Below are positions 27,726-29,466 of a stretch of 29,466 nt of DNA, in pieces. The first letter of the stretch is position 1, and each line of letters opens with the position of its first letter. Location of the stretch: the IMG/VR virus record IMGVR_UViG_3300006903_000022, positions 1-29,466 of that record. One strand, given 5' to 3'. Position numbers and translations under genes: made by a program. This DNA is from a virus. A model generated the notes under the pieces. That model ran no database searches. It was not told where the DNA came from and worked only from the letters and a program-made list of their open reading frames with translations.

Positions 27726-28777
27726 GCTGTCTCCTTCTCTGGCACTTCGACCTCTGCGCTCGGCTTGCTCCCGCCCAACTTGCCTTCCTGGAGCAGAGCG
27801 TCCGTCTCCTCGAGCAGCTTCGGGAACGTAGCCAGGATCCCTCCGCCCACGTCGTCCTGATCCAGGAATCGCGCCTTGTTGTCGGCGTAGGAGCGTCCCA
27901 CCTTCTTGCCGTTGCAGAAGAGGAACTGCCCCTTCTCGTGTAGCACGCCCAGATCGGTCAGCACCGGGATGAGCCCGCTGTGCCGCTCGATCGGCTTGTC
28001 GAACGGGATCGACATCTGGACGCGCTTCCACGGCGGCGCGATGCGGTTCTTGTCCACGAACACCGTCACGATGACGCCGATGTACTCCTCGCCGCTCTTG
28101 ATCTTGCTCACGGTCCGCATGTCCAGGCGCTGCGTCGCGGAATACTTCGCCCCGCCGCCGCCCGGCGTGGTCCGCGGCTGCCACGCGTTGCCGATGGCCG
28201 CGATGATGTGGTTCGTCGCGAGATGGATGGCGTTAAGATTCAGCAACGTGCCGCCGACGAGCCGATAGAACGCCTTGAGCTCGCCAGCCTTGCTCATGTC
28301 GCGCTTCTCCAGCTGCTGCTCCATCTCGTGCTCCGTCGACAGCTGCGCCAGCGAGTCGCAGGCCAAGATACCTGGACCTTTCCGCTTCAGCGTCGGAAAC
28401 GCGGCCAGGAACGACTGCGCGGCCTTCAGGTGCTCCTTCACCGTGAGGCTGTTCACCACGGCCAGCTCGTTCACGTCGATGCCCAGACGCGCCGAGTGCT
28501 CCGCGTTGTACGCGCCCTCGGTGTCATCGAGCAGCGCGACGCCGCCCGCGCTCTGCGCAGCGGCGATGGCACGCGCCACCAAGAAACTCTTGCCTGTGCC
28601 CGGATCGCCGAAGATTTCGGCTGTGTGGCCGAGCGGGTACCCACGCAGGAAGCGGCCCGAGAGGGCCCAGTTCAGCGCGTAGTTGCCCGTGTCCAGCCAG
28701 CCACGCACCTGCAGCGCGTCGCGGGCGCTCTTGACGTCGAGCTTCTGGTCCTTCAACGCCTTCATCCACGATGTCAT
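27722..28777 (-). CDS. recA: RecA-like recombinase
   Basis: 351 aa from ATG at 28777 (ATGA overlap). Walker A GDPGTGKS at 57-64, catalytic Glu in LLDDTEGAY (E87), Walker B GILACD at 136-141, loop-2 region PGGGGAKYSATQRLDMR and the KNRIAPPWKRVQMSIPFD strand. This core is that of phage RecA/UvsX-type proteins with a short N-terminal region and no long C-terminal acidic tail. It forms filaments on ssDNA for strand exchange. It is translated just before the SbcDC fusion, a logical pairing for recombination-dependent replication. I use recA for the family, not for close orthology to the host gene. Confidence 0.92.
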   Translation of the reverse strand: MTSWMKALKDQKLDVKSARDALQVRGWLDTGNYALNWALSGRFLRGYPLGHTAEIFGDPGTGKSFLVARAIAAAQSAGGVALLDDTEGAYNAEHSARLGIDVNELAVVNSLTVKEHLKAAQSFLAAFPTLKRKGPGILACDSLAQLSTEHEMEQQLEKRDMSKAGELKAFYRLVGGTLLNLNAIHLATNHIIAAIGNAWQPRTTPGGGGAKYSATQRLDMRTVSKIKSGEEYIGVIVTVFVDKNRIAPPWKRVQMSIPFDKPIERHSGLIPVLTDLGVLHEKGQFLFCNGKKVGRSYADNKARFLDQDDVGGGILATFPKLLEETDALLQEGKLGGSKPSAEVEVPEKETA

Positions 28778-29004
28778 GGAATCACCGCCTCGCTTGCCTT
28801 CTCCTGGATGGTCGTGGCGTAGACGTGGACGCGCCGCCACGCGTGGATCCACTTCGAGTCGTTCAATGCTCCCGACCTGTCGACGTAGTCCTGCAGCTCG
28901 TTTGCCGCCTTCTGCAGCTCACCGACCGCGCTGTCACGTACGACGATGCAGTCCGTTCCCCTCGTCAGCAGTCTCGCGATTCCCACCCTCAGTCTCTTCC
29001 ACAT
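28774..29004 (-). CDS. Hypothetical protein, 76 aa
   Basis: ATG at 29004 has AGGAG five bases upstream and follows a gap with a strong hairpin. Basic start MWKRLRVGIARLLTRGTD, then mixed helix: GELQKAANELQDYVDRSGAL and WIHAWRRVHVYATTIQEKAS. The stop couples as ATGA to recA. Possibly a recombination accessory, from position only. Confidence 0.55.
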   Translation of the reverse strand: MWKRLRVGIARLLTRGTDCIVVRDSAVGELQKAANELQDYVDRSGALNDSKWIHAWRRVHVYATTIQEKASEAVIP

Positions 29005-29025
29005 GGTTGGCTCCTGGTAAGGTCC

Positions 29026-29082
29026 GCCGAGGGAGCTGGGGGCGATCCGACTACGGCCCCCAGCATGTGCTGTCCCCTCGGC
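29026..29082 (-). terminator. Large hairpin in the recA upstream gap
   Basis: Inner arms GCTGGGGGC (29035-29043) and GCCCCCAGC (29056-29064), perfect over 9 bp with a 12-nt loop. Outer arms GCCGAGGG (29026-29033) and CCCTCGGC (29075-29082), perfect over 8 bp, extend it as a bulged long stem. No T-run follows, so it may be a weak or factor-dependent terminator, an mRNA processing or stability element, or a regulatory leader for the downstream recA operon. Confidence 0.45.
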
Positions 29083-29161
29083 CAACTCCTCCGCGTGCGT
29101 CGGGCTTACGGAGGTACTCCGCCCCGTTATCTGGCACTGCCACGGGACCAGGGCAGATCAA
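29051..29161 (-). CDS. Possible tiny coupled gene, 36 aa
   Basis: A TTG at 29161 overlaps the upstream TGA as TTGA, the same coupling seen at 9720. It reads ICPGPVAVPDNGAEYLRKPD, then ARGGVGRGDSTCWGP, with a stop at the loop of the hairpin. No known domain. The overlap geometry is the only good argument; the alternative is a non-coding leader. Confidence 0.35.
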   Translation of the reverse strand: MICPGPVAVPDNGAEYLRKPDARGGVGRGDSTCWGP

Positions 29162-29466
29162 GCGATACCGAGCATCTTCATCTGACACGATCCACGCACC
29201 GGGCACGGACTGTTGCACTTGTGCACGGCTGGGTTGTAGTCGCCGAAGCAACGCGGAGCGCCGACCGGACGCGACGCGTCGGGAACCTTCGTTACGTACG
29301 CTGGCCCTGGATCGTAGTGCACCGTGACGTTACTGGCCGCCGGCGCGGCCGTCTGAAAACCCGCCGGTGCCGCGGCGGTTGGCGCGGCAGCTGGCACGGC
29401 AACTGGCGCCGCTGCCGCTACTGGAACTGGCGCAGCAGCTGCAACCGGCGCCGGTGCTGCTACCGG
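29158..29466 (-). CDS. Ala/Pro-rich protein with Cys-rich tail (5' end outside window)
   Basis: An open frame enters from the right edge, so the N-terminus is missing; 102 codons are seen. The first 40 are an Ala/Pro/Val linker (PVAAPAPVAAAAPVPVAAAA and on), followed by NVTVHYDPGPAYVTKVPD and the tail RCFGDYNPAVHKCNSPCPVR plus GSCQMKMLGIA. A Cys-rich CFGxY...CxxxC....C end after a flexible linker is seen in some phage ssDNA-binding and other proteins. Upstream of recA an SSB-like role would fit, but the main domain lies outside. No assignment beyond that. Confidence 0.6.
   Translation of the reverse strand, partial: PVAAPAPVAAAAPVPVAAAAPVAVPAAAPTAAAPAGFQTAAPAASNVTVHYDPGPAYVTKVPDASRPVGAPRCFGDYNPAVHKCNSPCPVRGSCQMKMLGIA

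Noticed and set aside
24621-28184. SbcDC frame extended upstream to 28184
   Set aside because: The extra 153 residues are an Arg/Gly-rich shadow of recA; the GTGA overlap and the SFRRVVVISDLHAH strand set the start at 27725.
29310-29466. Short GC-rich repeats near the right edge as a possible origin or CRISPR-like array
   Set aside because: They are degenerate Ala/Pro codon repeats in an open frame with no regular spacer structure.
1-29466. tRNA genes, CRISPR arrays, insertion sequences, integrase or att sites
   Set aside because: No cloverleaf with a conserved T-arm, no regular direct repeats with spacers, and no transposase or integrase motifs were seen; a tRNAscan or repeat search could still find something I missed.

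Overview
The window is a contiguous piece of a tailed double-stranded DNA phage (Caudoviricetes) genome, or possibly a prophage, from a GC-rich bacterial host. I read this from a complete terminase pair, a DUF1073-type portal, a Mu F-like head morphogenesis protein, three or four fibre-type virion proteins, and a phage-style replication and nucleotide set. Every supported gene lies on the minus strand, so transcription runs from high to low coordinates. About 33 junctions are 4-nt stop/start overlaps (ATGA, GTGA or TTGA), so translation is densely coupled. Many genes start with GTG. Several exported proteins carry lipoboxes, which does not fix the host phylum. I saw no integrase, repressor, tRNA, CRISPR array or insertion sequence.

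Layout in transcription order. 29466-20754 is a replication and recombination block: the end of an Ala/Pro-rich Cys-tailed protein, a RecA-like recombinase, a single-polypeptide SbcD-SbcC fusion, a recombination endonuclease VII homologue, a large AAA+ ATPase, a uracil-DNA-glycosylase-superfamily protein and small unknowns. 20693-13681 starts with the small terminase, passes through a swarm of small Cys-rich proteins, Nudix, MazG-like and ThyX enzymes, and ends with the large terminase. 13605-10581 holds an unknown gene and then a run of exported proteins: a lytic transglycosylase, two lipoproteins, a HEFGH zinc-peptidase lipoprotein and a signal-peptide-bearing JAMM peptidase. 10531-7840 has dCMP deaminase, small unknowns and a membrane-anchored coiled-coil protein. 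7850-3784 has the portal, small genes, a dual-specificity phosphatase inside an AT-richer patch, and the head morphogenesis protein. 3581-1 has a lipoprotein, a membrane protein and virion fibre or appendage proteins; the last runs off the left edge.

How the genes may work together. dCMP deaminase and ThyX supply dTMP, while MazG-like, Nudix and UDG-like proteins clean or edit nucleotides and DNA. RecA, SbcDC, endonuclease VII and possibly the AAA+ ATPase form a recombination-dependent replication and branched-DNA module feeding the terminase, portal and head pathway. The exported cluster faces the cell envelope and may serve lysis, entry or exclusion.

Three regulatory signals stand out: a promoter pair with the same unusual layout before terS and before the 13605 gene; a 32-nt leader found twice directly before start codons; and small inverted repeats in the few real intergenic gaps. 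The major capsid, tape measure, DNA polymerase and helicase are not in the window. No stretch over 300 bases lacks a gene.
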